Below the pieces are notes generated by a model that made no database searches, was not told the origin of the DNA, and was given only the letters and a program-made list of their open reading frames with translations. This document shows, piece by piece, positions 33,071 to 45,600 of a DNA stretch of 64,000 bases. The DNA is taken from the NCBI GenBank assembly GCA_032433765.1, contig JAVIAB010000047.1, positions 17,425,511 to 17,489,510 of the forward strand, read 5' to 3'. The stretch comes from Megaustenia siamemsis. Taxonomy: Eukaryota > Mollusca > Gastropoda > Stylommatophora > Ariophantidae. Numbering within the stretch: the first letter of the stretch is position 1; the number at the start of each line of letters is the position of its first letter. The position numbers and the translations under genes were made by a program.

Positions 33071-36000
33071 GCCATGCAACCACCATCCGACATGCCACCA
33101 CCATCCAACATGCCCCCACCACCCGCCATGCAACCACCATCCGACATGCCCCCACCATCCAACATGCCCCCACCATCCAACATGCCCCCACCATCCAACA
33201 TGCCCCCACCATCCGACATGCCCCCACCATCCAACATGCCCCCACCATCCAACATGCCCCCACCATCCAACATGCCCCCACCATCCGACATGCCCCCACC
33301 ATCCGACATGCCCCCACCATCCGACATGCCCCCACCATCCGACATGCCCCCACCATCCGACATGCCCCCACCATCCAACATGCCCCCACCATCCGACATG
33401 CCCCCACCATCCGACATGCCCCCACCATCCAACATGCCCCCACCATCCGACATGCCCCCACCATCCAACATGCCCCCACCATCCGACATGCCCCCACCAT
33501 CCGACATGCCCCCACCATCCAACATGCCCCCACCATCCAACATGCCCCCACCATCCAACATGCCCCCACCATCCAACATGCCCCCACCATCCAACATGCC
33601 CCCACCATCCAACATGCCCCCACCATCCAACATGCCCCCACCATCCAACATGCCCCCACCATCCAACATGCCCCCACCATCCAACATGCCCCCACCATCC
33701 AACATGCCCCCACCATCCAACATGCCCCCACCATCCAACATGCCCCCACCATCCGACATGCCCCCACCATCCGACATGCCCCCACCATCCGCCATGCAAC
33801 CACCATCCAACATGCCCCCACCACCCGCCATGCAACCACCATCCAACATGCCACCACCATCCGACATGCCCCCACCATCCAACATGCCCCCACCACCCGC
33901 CATGCAACCACCATCCAACATGCCACCACCATCCAACATGCCCCCACCATCCAACATGCCCCCACCACCCGCCATGCAACCACCATCCAACATGCCACCA
34001 CCACCCGCCATGCAACCACCATCCAACATGCCACCACCATCCAACATGCCCCCACCATCCAACATGCCCCCACCATCCGACATGCCACCACCATCCGACA
34101 TGCAACCACCATCCAACATGCCCCCACCATCCGACATGCCACCACCATCCGACATGCCACCACCATCCGACATGCAACCACCATCCAACATGCCACCACC
34201 ATCCGACATGCCACCACCATCCGACATGCAACCACCATCCGACATGCAACCACCATCCAACATGCCACCACCATCCGACATGCCACCACCATCCGACATG
34301 CCACCACCATCCGACATGCCACCACCATCCGACATGCCACCACCATCCGACATGCAACCACCATCCAACATGCCCCCACCATCCAACATGCCCCCACCAT
34401 CCGACATGCCCCCACCATCCGACATGCCACCACCATCCGACATGCCCCCACCATCCAACATGCCCCCACCACCCGCCATGCAACCACCATCCGACATGCC
34501 ACCACCACCCGCCATGCAACCACCATCCGACATGCCCCCACCACCCGCCATGCCACCACCATCCAACATGCCACCACCATCCAACATGCCACCACCACCC
34601 GCCATGCCACCACCATCCAACATGCCACCACCATCCAACATGCCACCACCACCCGCCATGCAACCACCATCCAACATGCCCCCACCATCCGACATGCCCC
34701 CACCATCCGACATGCCACCACCACCCGCCATGCAACCACCATCCGACATGCCACCACCATCCGACATGCCCCCACCATCCGCCATGCAACCACCATCCGA
34801 CATGCCACCACCATCCAACATGCCACCACCATCCAACATGCCACCACCACCCGCCATGCAACCACCATCCAACATGCCCCCACCATCCGACATGCCCCCA
34901 CCATCCGACATGCCACCACCACCCGCCATGCAACCACCATCCGACATGCCACCACCATCCGACATGCCCCCACCACCCGCCATGCAACCACCATCCAACA
35001 TGCCACCACCACCCGCCATGCAACCACCATCCAACATGCCACCACCACCCGCCATGCAACCACCATCCAACATGCCACCACCACCCGCCATGCCACCACC
35101 ACCCGCCATGCCACCACCATCCGACATGCCCCCACCATCCGACATGCCCCCACCACCCGCCATGCAACCACCATCCGACATGCCACCACCACCCGCCATG
35201 CCCCCACCATCCGACATGCCACCACCATCCGACATGCCACCACCATCCGACATGCCACCACCATCCGACATGCCCCCACCATCCGACATGCCCCCACCAC
35301 CCGCCATGCAACCACCATCCGACATGCCACCACCACCCGCCATGCAACCACCATCCGACATGCCCCACCACCCGCCATGCAACCACCATCCGACATGCCA
35401 CCACCACCCGCCATGCAACCACCATCCGACATGCCCCCACCACCCGCCATGCAACCACCATCCGACATGCCCCCACCACCCGCCATGCAACCACCATCCG
35501 ACATGCCACCACCATCCGACATGCCACCACCATCCGACATGCCACCACCATCCGACATGCCCCCACCACCCGCCATGCAACCACCATCCAACATGCCACC
35601 ACCACCCGCCATGCAACCACCATCCAACATGCCACCACCACCCGCCATGCAACCACCATCCAACATGCCACCACCACCCGCCATGCCACCACCACCCGCC
35701 ATGCCACCACCATCCGACATGCCCCACCATCCGACATGCCCCCACCACCCGCCATGCAACCACCATCCAACATGCCCCACCATCCAACATGCCACCACCA
35801 CCCGCCATGCCACCACCATCCAACATGCCCCCACCATCCAACATGCCACCACCACCCGCCATGCCACCACCATCCAACATGCCCCCACCATCCGACATGC
35901 CCCCACCACCCGCCATGCCACCACCATCCAACATGCCCCCACCATCCAACATGCCACCACCACCCGCCATGCCACCACCATCCAACATGCCCCCACCATC

Positions 36001-39000
36001 CGACATGCCACCACCACCCGCCATGCCACCACCATCCAACATGCCCCCACCACCCGCCATGCAACCACCATCCGACATGCCACCACCATCCAACATGCCA
36101 CCACCATCCGACATGCCACCACCATCCAACATGCCACCACCATCCAACATGCCACCACCATCCGACATGCCACCACCATCCAACATGCCCCCACCACCCG
36201 CCATGCAACCACCATCCGACATGCCACCACCATCCAACATGCCACCACCATCCAACATGCCCCCACCACCCGCCATGCCACCACCATCCAACATGCCACC
36301 ACCATCCAACATGCCCCCACCACCCGCCATGCCACCACCATCCAACATGCCACCACCATCCAACATGCCACCACCATCCAACATGCCCCCACCACCCGCC
36401 ATGCCACCACCATCCAACATGCCACCACCATCCAACATGCCCCCACCACCCGCCATGCCACCACCATCCAACATGCCACCACCATCCAACATGCCACCAC
36501 CATCCAACATGCCACCACCATCCAACATGCCACCACCATCCAACATGCCACCACCATCCAACATGCCCCCACAATCCAACATGCCACCACCATCCAACAT
36601 GCCACCACCATCCAACATGCCACCACCATCCAACATGCCACCACCATCCAACATGCCACCACCATCCAACATGCCCCCACCACCCGCCATGCCACCACCA
36701 TCCAACATGCCACCACCATCCAACATGCCCCCACCACCCGCCATGCCACCACCATCCAACATGCCCCCACCACCCGCCATGCCACCACCATCCAACATGC
36801 CCCCACCACCCGTCATGCCACCACCATCCAACATGCCCCCACCACCCGCCATGCCACCACCATCCAACATGCCACCACCATCCAACATGCCCCCACCACC
36901 CGCCATGCCACCACCATCCAACATGCCCCACCACCCGCCATGCCACCACCATCCAACATGCCCCCACCACCCGCCATGCCACCACCATCCAACATGCCAC
37001 CACCATCCAACATGCCACCACCATCCAACATGCCACCACCATCCAACATGCCCCCACCACCCGCCATGCCACCACCATCCAACATGCCACCACCATCCAA
37101 CATGCCCCCACCACCCGCCATGCCACCACCATCCAACATGCCACCACCATCCAACATGCCCCCACCACCCGCCATGCCACCACCATCCAACATGCCACCA
37201 CCATCCAACATGCCCCCACCACCCGCCATGCCACCACCATCCAACATGCCCCCACCACCCGCCATGCCACCACCATCCAACATGCCCCCACCATCCAACA
37301 TGCCACCACCATCCAACATGCCCCCACCATCCAACATGCCACCACCATCCAACATGCCACCACCATCCAACATGCCACCACAATCCAACATGCCCCCACC
37401 ATCCAACATGCCCCCACCATCCAACATGTCCCCACCACCCGCCATGCCACCACCATCCAACATGCCACCACCATCCAACATGCCCCCACCATCCAACATG
37501 CCACCACCATCCAACATGCCACCACCACCCAACATGCCCCCACCACCCGCCATGCCACCACCATCCAACATGCCCCCACCACCCGCCATGCCACCACCAT
37601 CCAAGATGCCACCACCATCCAACATGCCCCCACCACCCGCCATGCCACCACCATCCAACATGCCCCCACCACCCGCCATGCCACCACCATCCGACATGCC
37701 CCCACCACCCGCCATGCCACCACCATCCAACATGCCCCCACCACCCGCCATGCCACCACCATCCAACATGCCCCCACCACCCGCCATGCCACCACCATCC
37801 AACATGCCCCCACCACCCGCCATGCCACCACCATTCGACATGCCCCCACCACCCGCCATGCCACCACCATCCAACATGCCCCCACCACCCGCCATGCCAC
37901 CACCATCCAACATGCCCCCACCACCCGCCATGCCACCACCATCCAACATGCCCCCACCACCCGCCATGCCCCCACCACCCGCCATGCCACCACCATCCAA
38001 CATGCCCCCACCACCCGCCATGCCACCACCATCCGACATGCCACCACCATCCGACATTCCACCACCATCCGACATGCCACCACCATCCAACATGCCCCCA
38101 CCACCCGCCATGCCACCACCATCCAACATGCCCCCACCACCCGCCATGCCACCACCATCCAACATGCCCCCACCACCCGCCATGCCCCCACCACCCGCCA
38201 TGCCACCACCATCCAACATGCCCCCTCCACCCGCCATGCCACCACCATCCGACATGCCACCACCATCCGACATTCCACCACCATCCGACATGCCACCACC
38301 ATCCAACATGCCCCCACCACCCGCCATGCCACCACCATCCAACATGCCCCCACCACCCGCCATGCCACCACCATCCAAGATGCCACCACCATCCAACATG
38401 CCCCACCACCCGCCATGCCACCACCATCCAACATGCCCCCACCACCCGCCATGCCCCCACCACCCGCCATGCCACCACCATCCAACATGCCCCCACCACC
38501 CGCCATGCCACCACCATCCGACATGCCACCACCATCCGACATTCCACCACCATCCGACATGCCACCACCATCCAACATGCCCCCACCACCCGCCATGCCA
38601 CCACCATCCAACATGCCCCCACCACCCGCCATGCCACCACCATCCGACATGCCACCACCATCCGACATGCCACCACCACCCGCCATGCCACCACCATCCG
38701 ACATGCCACCACCATCCGACATGCCACCACCATCCAACATGCCCCCACCACCCGCCATGCCACCACCATCCGACATGCCACCACCATCCGACATGCAACC
38801 ACCATCCGACATGCCACCACCACCCGCCATGCCACCACCATCCGACATGCCACCACCATCCGACATGCCACCACCATCCAACATGCCCCCACCACCCGCC
38901 ATGCAACCACCATCCGACATGCCACCACCACCCGCCATGCCACCACCATCCGACATGCCACCACCATCCGACATGCCACCACCATCCAACATGCCCCCAC

Positions 39001-39225
39001 CACCCGCCATGCAACCACCATCCGACATGCCACCACCACCCGCCATGCCACCACCATCCGACATGCCACCACCATCCGACATGCCACCACCATCCAACAT
39101 GCCACCACCATCCGACATGCCACCACCATCCAACATGCCACCACCATCCGACATGCCACCACCATCCGACATGTCACCACCATCCGACATGCCACCACCA
39201 TCCGACATGCCACCACCATTCGACA
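33071..39225. repeat. 18-bp array, zone III (about 340 units) with higher-order structure
   Basis: Unit ccaccatccaacatgccc with the second type ccacccgccatgccacca, often alternating as a 36-bp dimer. The rare 'gacattcc' variant near 38055, 38271 and 38540 marks larger duplicated blocks (216 and 269 bp, that is 12 and 15 units less one base). A run of five Cs is shortened to four near 35361, 35721, 35773, 36925 and 38401. Each loss changes the reading frame, yet five of six frames remain open for about 2,250-2,300 codons. Translations are (MPPPSN)-, (HHPTCP)-, (TIQHAP)-, Gly- and Trp-rich runs; no frame is favoured. Confidence 0.97.
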
Positions 39226-39850
39226 TGTCGTCACCATCAAACATGTCACCACCATCCAACATGTCACCATCAAACATGTCACCACCATCCAACATGTCGT
39301 CACCATCAAACATGTCACCATCATCCAACATGTTACCACCATCCAACATGTCACCACGATCCAACAAGCCACCACCATCCAATATGTCACCACAATCCAA
39401 TATGTCACCACCATCCAACAAGCCACCACCATCAAACATGCCACCATCATCCAACATGCCACCACCATCCAACATGTCACCACCATCCAATATGCCACCA
39501 CCATCCAACATGTCACCACCATCCAATATGCTACCACCATCCAACATGTCACCACCATCCAAAATGCCACCACCATCCAAAATGCCACCACCTTCCAACA
39601 TGTCACCACCAACCAACATGCCACCACCATCCAACATGCCACCACCATCCAAAATGTCACCACTATCCAACATGCCACCACCTTCCAACAAGCCACCACC
39701 AACCAACATGCCACCACCATCCAACATGCCACCACCATCCAAAATGTCACCACTATCCAACATGCCACCACCTTCCAACATGTCACCACCATCCAATATG
39801 CCACACCACCCAACATGTCACGACCATCCAACATGCCACCAGCACCAATA
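39226..39850. repeat. 18-bp array, zone IV (divergent right end)
   Basis: Here 'acatgcc' becomes 'acatgtc' or 'acaagcc' and substitutions rise sharply ('tcatccaac', 'ccttccaac', 'aatatgcta'). This is the expected decay at an array edge. Confidence 0.93.
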
Positions 39851-40089
39851 TCCCTGAAACTACCGCTACCAACCAGTCAATATGGTGGATAGGCGGCAGG
39901 AGCCATGAAGCCTATATCTGAAAAAAATATTCCTTGTTGCAGTTTCCTCATATTCCAAGTCCGGCTTGTAGCAGGAGCTACTGAGTTAAGTTCTCTGTGC
40001 ACACCGTGAGCTGTGTGTTTCATCCGTTTTGATCATGTTTCGATATTCCAATTGTTTACGATGAATAATTATATCGTATGACCGGGAGA

Positions 40090-40100
40090 GGGGGGGGGGG
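40090..40100. repeat. Poly-G tract inside repeat X
   Basis: A run of about 11 G absent from the other repeat X copies. Confidence 0.85.
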
Positions 40101-40247
40101 CAGATTGTTGTGTACACTTTCTGTGCAATTTCGCCTTATGTCTTTCAGCGTGTGCTGAGACTGCTATGAACGGGACTACAGCTACCTTTCTTTGTTTGGG
40201 AGATGAGATAGTAATTCGGATGCCTGCACTGGCACGGGCGGTTGATC

Positions 40248-40382
40248 TCCTCTTTTCTCTTTTCACTGATACGTAAAAGGTGTCGTGGTTTGTATCATTT
40301 GTCTAGCTGCTCGAACTGTCTGAATTAGTGATTTTCCTTTGTTGTTACATGTCTCTGTCACTGCATCTATCCATCTTCTTCT
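40248..40382 (-). mobile_element. LINE-B 3' end, 135 bp, 11-bp target duplication
   Basis: ggcggttgatc is found at 40237-40247 and 40383-40393. The insert, read on the minus strand, codes RRWIDAV-type residues, then 'acaccttttacgtatcagtg', matching LINE-B at 16376-16722. An extreme 5' truncation. Confidence 0.9.
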
Positions 40383-40455
40383 GGCGGTTGATCAATTATG
40401 GATATTAATTCGTTTGCAGTGATACCGGGGTCTTCCATAACCATAACTACCATCA

Positions 40456-40869
40456 CAACCAACATTTCACTAATATGATATTTTAACCTACATACCTTTA
40501 CTGCATTATTCCCTGTTCTAGGACACTGCCGTAAAAAGGTGGGGGGGGGGGGATGTACAGCTTGATAATAACGAGTTTAGTGCAGTCACCATGACTGTTT
40601 AAATTATGAGTTTTTATTTAACCCTCTTTTGGGGGGGGGGGGGGGGTGGAAATAACCCCAAATAATTTGTTCTTATCTCGTTTCAAACCAGATGGAGCAG
40701 AACAATTGATGCATTCTATCACAAGATCATTTATTTGTTACTGTAAAAGTGCTTGGAAAATCTGGCAGAAGGTCGTAGCATCTGTAGAACAAATATAAGA
40801 AATTGTACAGTGACATTTTTCCCCCCAGAATAGCAAAATGGTACATCTTCTCAACATTCCTGTGTGGTG
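40456..40869. other. Unassigned, with two poly-G tracts
   Basis: G runs of about 12 (40541-40552) and 16 (40631-40646) bases. No gene seen. Confidence 0.6.
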
Positions 40870-41255
40870 CAGAAACATCGACTTTAGACAAGAAAGCAGA
40901 ACATGCAACTGAAGCCTTTGGAATTTTGATTTATGGAAGAATTGGATAGAAATAAAAGAAAACAAGAGATGAAGTCTTAAAAACAACTAAGAATGAAAAG
41001 AGAACTACTAAACACAACTCAAACAAGACAAGTGAGATTTTCGGGACATGTTAAAAGACGCAACAGCCTGTTAAAAGTAACCTTGGAAGGGAAAATACTA
41101 GGTAAGAGAGGCAGAGGCAGACCAAGACTAACGTGGACGAGTAACATCAAAAGATAGACAATCAACCTATGATAACCTGCACTATCAAAGCAAGAGACAG
41201 AGTGGAATGGCGCTCCATGGTAGCCAACCTTCGATGCAGTGACAGCGTTCAATAA
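40870..41255 (+). pseudogene. LINE-C 3' fragment
   Basis: Follows the copy at 54402: 'acattagacaag' region as 'ctttagacaagaaagcagaa', then 'FGHVKRRNSLLKVTLEGKI' with an altered start, and 'RGRGRPRLTWTSNIKR' ending in a stop (tag at 41155). It ends ggtagccaaccttcgatgca. Frame broken near 40980. Confidence 0.8.
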
Positions 41256-42332
41256 TATCTAAAATGCAGTTTTGTTGAAGGAAGCACAAGCTACAACGAC
41301 AGACCAGTGCGTTTTGGGAAGTAAGTGGTGGCCTCACAGCACCATCTACATCAATGTTTCACTGTAGCCTAGCACAACTTATCTGCAGGTCCATCTAGCG
41401 ACAACACGTAGCGTGAGTGTGCAGCTTGCGAAGTGGTTATCAGCTCTGATATAGAGAGGTCGGTCGCGCGCCACCCGAGGGAGACCGACACTAGGACATT
41501 AAAAAGGAGGTCAGTTTAAGACAGGCCAGTCTTACATGTATGTGTTGTACAAAGATAGTAAAACCTTTGTCGATGGTGTACAATAATCCGGATGTACAAC
41601 TGGATTTCTTGTACATACATGTGTAAACACAGCAGTGTAGTAGTGGTAAAATATACGTTGTTTATGTCACGAAAGCGTCTGTACCAGTCTTTCTTACAAC
41701 CACGGACAATGCTGGTCGGACCCTCTGTTGTGCGTGGCGATACACTTCTCGAGCTCAAATACTAGTGCGTGTTAGGCCCTTGATGAAATACGTGGATGTG
41801 TAACATTTTAGTCGCGTGTGTTAAGTTCAAATTAATTTCTTGTATTATTAATTATTTGCCTAAACAGATGTTCAAATCGTGTTTGAAGTGTTCACACGAA
41901 GGGTTTTGGTACTCGCATATAAAGTGCTAACTAAACTGTGGATATGAGCACGGGTTGGGAGGTGTATTTGTATGTCTGTGTATATACTAGATATGTACAT
42001 GTTTAATAATTATATATGTGGGCGTATACATATTACAAATTAGTTTAAACTGTATGTTACATCCCTCTACTGGATCCTAGTCTAAACTCTGTATTGTGTT
42101 CTATTATTTAATTAGTGATACGATTGATAATATGTATTATTATTGACATTAATTAAAGGTAACCTTATTTTGCCGAGGTGTAATCAATTCAGTCACAAAC
42201 TATGTCTTACATTGTATATTAGACAGCATTACTTATTGTAGTAAATATTACATTTTATTTTGGCAATATATTGAACATAACGCGGTATCTTGACACAGCC
42301 CACAATAGTCAGATTGGGTATGATGCTAGCGA
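41256..42332. other. Unique sequence, no gene recognised
   Basis: About 1.1 kb without tandem units or known elements, unusual for this window. Random open frames do not exceed 80 codons. If a host gene exon is hidden in the window, this and the next feature are the more likely place, but I see no splice pattern to support it. Confidence 0.4.
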
Positions 42333-42626
42333 ATGTCTGGCTCGATGGATATTGCCAGGAGTTTAAGACTGGAAGCTCTACCGGTAATTGCTTTGCACGC
42401 ACAAAAAAATAGAGGCTGTATTGTTCAGGTTATTAATTCAGCAGTAGTCGGAGACATTAATCAGCCAACAGATCTTATAAAAAAAATAATGGTAGAGAGT
42501 TGGAAGAAAGGTTCAGCTGTACAGAGTCATGCTACATGGGGAGAGGGGGGTCAACTTTATCTGCATCAGCTCCCGAGGACTCTTAGGGATAACATGCTGT
42601 ACATGTGCAATGAGGGGAGTGTCTGA
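42333..42626 (+). CDS. Doubtful hypothetical open frame, 97 codons
   Basis: An ATG-started frame in otherwise unique DNA beginning MSGSMDIARSLRLEALPVIA. The middle has mixed, non-repetitive composition with no signal peptide, membrane segment or known motif. The last 10 residues (MLYMCNEGSV) are already encoded by the first unit of the 37-bp array, whose TGA ends the frame. It may be an exon, a relic of a mobile element or chance; 97 codons is not significant in this window. I do not recognise it and assign no function. Confidence 0.15.
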   Translation: MSGSMDIARSLRLEALPVIALHAQKNRGCIVQVINSAVVGDINQPTDLIKKIMVESWKKGSAVQSHATWGEGGQLYLHQLPRTLRDNMLYMCNEGSV

Positions 42627-45600
42627 AAACAAGCTTTACATGTGCATTGATGGGAGTGTCTGAAAACTAGCTTTACATGTGCAATGATGGGAGTGTCTGA
42701 AAACTAGCTTTACATGTGCAATGATGGGAGTGTCTGAAAACTAGCTTCACATGTGCAATGATGGGAGTGTCTGACAACTAGTTTCACATGTGCAATGATG
42801 GGAGTGTCTGAAAACTAGCTTTACATGTGCAATGATGGGAGTGTCTGAAGACTAGTTTCACATGTGCAATGATGGGAGTGTCTGACAACTAGCTTCACAT
42901 GTGCAATGATAGGAGTGTCTGAAAACTAGCTTCACATGTGCAATGATGGGAGTGTCTGAAGACTAGTTTCACATGTGCAATGATGGGAGTGTCTGACAAC
43001 TAGCTTCACATGTGCAATGGTGGGAGTGTCTGAAAACTAGCTTCACATGTGCAATGATGGGAGTGTCTGACAACAAGTTTCACATGTGCAATGATGGGAG
43101 TGTCTGAAAACTAGCTTCACATGTGCAATGATGGGAGTGTCTGAAAACTAGTTTCACATGTGCAATGATGGGAGTGTCTGAAAACTAGCTTCACATGTGC
43201 AATGATGGGAGTGTCTGAAAACTAGCTTCACATGTGCAATGATGGGAGTGTCTGAAAACTAGCTTCACATGTGCAATGATGGGAGTGTCTGACAACTAGT
43301 TTCACATGTGCAATGATGGGAGTGTCTGACAACTAGTTTCACATGTGCAATGATGGGAGTGTCTGAAAAATAGCTTTACATGTGCAATGATGGGAGTGTC
43401 TGACAACTAGTTTCAAATGTGCAATGATGGGAGTGTCTGACAACTAGTTTCACATGTGCAATGATGGGAGTGTCTGAAAACTAGCTTTACACGTGCAATG
43501 ATGGGAGTGTCTGACAACTAGTTTCACATGTGCAATGATGGGAGTGTCTGACAACTAGCTTCACATGTGCAATGATGGGAGTGTCTGAAAACTAGCTTTA
43601 CACGTGCAATGATGGGAGTGTCTGAAAACTAACTTCACATTTGCAATGATGAAGTGTCTGAAAACTAGCTTTACAAGTGCAATGATGGGAGTGTCTGAAA
43701 ACTAGCTTTACATATGCAATGATGGGAGTTTCTGACAGCTAGTTTCACATATGCAATGTTGGGAGCGTCTGAAAACTAGCTTTACATATGCAATGTTGGG
43801 AGCGTCTGAAAACTAGCTTTAAATATGCAATTATGGGAGTTTCTGACAACTAGTTTCACATGTGCAATGATGGGAGTGTCTGAAAACTAGCTTTACACGT
43901 GCAATGATAGGAGTGTTTGAAAACTAGCTTCACATGTGCAATGATGGGAGTGTCTGAAAACTAACTTCACATGTGCAATGATGAGTGTGTCTGAAAACTA
44001 GCTTCACATGTGCAATGATGGGAGTGTTTGAAAATTAGCTTCACATGTGCAATGATAGGAGTGTCTGAAAACTAGCTTCACGTGTGCAATGATGGGAGTG
44101 TCTGAAAACTAACTTCACATGTGCAATGATGGGAGTGTCTGAAAACTAGCTTCTCGTGTGCAATGATAGGAGTGTCTGAAAACTAACTTCACATGTGCAA
44201 TGGTGGGAGTGTCTGAAAACTAACTTCACATGTGTAATGATGGGAGTTTCTGACAACTAGCTTCACATGTTCAATGATGGGAGTGTCTGACAACTAGCTT
44301 CACATGTGCAATGATGGGAGTGTATGAAAACTAGTTTCACATGTGCAATGGTATGAGTGTCTGAAAACTAGTTTCACATGTGCAATGATGGGAGTGTCTG
44401 ACAACTAGCTTTACATGTTCAATGATGCGAGTGTTTGTCAACTAGCTTTACATGTGCAATGATCGGAGTGTCTGACAACTAGCTTTACATGTTTGGTACA
44501 ATGATTGGAGAGTCTGCCAACTAGCTTCACATGTGCAATGATGGGAGTGTCTGACAACTATCTTTACATGTGCAATCATTTAAGTGTCTGTCAACTAACT
44601 GTACATGTGCAATGATGGGAGTGTCTGACAAATAGCTTTACATGTGCAATGATGGAAGTGTCTGACAACTAACTTTACATGTGCAATCATGGAAGTGTCT
44701 GACAACTAACTTTATATATGCAATGATGGAAGTGTCTGACAACTAACTTTATATGTGCAATGATGGAAGTGTCTGACAACTAACTTTATATGTGCAATGA
44801 TGGAAGTGTCTAACAACTAACTTTATATGTGCAATGATGGAAGTGTCTGGCAACTAACTTTACATGTGCAATCATGGAAGTGTCTGACAATTAACTATAC
44901 ATGTGCAATGATGGAAGTGTCTGACAACTTACTTTACATGTGCAATGATGGAAGTGTCTGACAACTAACTTTACATGTGCAATGATGGAAGTGTCTGACA
45001 ACTAACTTTACAAGTGCATTGATGGAAGTGTGTGACAACTAACTTTACATGTGCAATGATGGAAGTGTCTAACAACTAACTTTACATGTGCAATGATGGA
45101 AGTGTCTGACAGCTAACTTTATATGTGCAATGATGGAAGTGTCTGGCAACTAACTTTACATGTGCAATGATGGAAGTGTCTAAAAACTAACTTTACATGT
45201 GCAATGATGGAAGTGTCTGAAAACTAGCTTCACATGTGCAATGATGGGAGTGTCTGAAAACTAGCTTCACATGTGCAATGATTGGAGTGTCTGAAAACTA
45301 GCTTCACATATAAAATGATGGGAGTGTCTGAAAAATAGCTTTCCAAGTGCAATGATGGGAGTGTCTGAAAACTAGCTTGACATGTGCAATGATGGGTGTG
45401 TCTGAAAACTAGCTTCACATGTGCAATGATGTGAGTGTCTGAAAACTAGCTTCACATATGCAATGAAGGGAGTTTCTGAAAACTAGCTTCACATGTGCAA
45501 TAATAGGAGTGTCTGAAAACTAACTTCACATGTGCAATAATGGGAGTGTCTGAAAACTAACTTCACATGTGCAATAATGGGAGTGTCTGAAAACTAGCTT

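Larger units (their letters stand above)
39876..40455 (+). mobile_element. Repeat X, full-length copy split by a LINE-B piece
   Basis: The longest copy: agtcaatatggtggataggc, 'attccttgttgcagtttcctcat', gtgcacaccgtgagctgtgt, 'caattgtttacgatgaataa', 'gccttatgtctttcagcg', gcactggcacgggcggttga, then, after the insert at 40248-40382, 'caattatggatattaattcg' and cttccataaccataac. It adjoins the right edge of the 18-bp array, and the following 'ccatcacaaccaacatttcac' looks like more array, so it may have entered the array edge. No conserved frame. Confidence 0.8.

Noticed and set aside
29411..39921. Giant proline-, histidine-, glycine- or tryptophan-rich proteins of 700-2,300 residues
   Set aside because: Several frames on both strands are open at once over an 18-bp unit without stops; single-base losses switch register; there is no unique N- or C-terminal domain.
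39850..40460. A target duplication for the repeat X copy beside the 18-bp array
   Set aside because: aactacc occurs on both sides, but the array edge itself is rich in such words, so the match is not specific.
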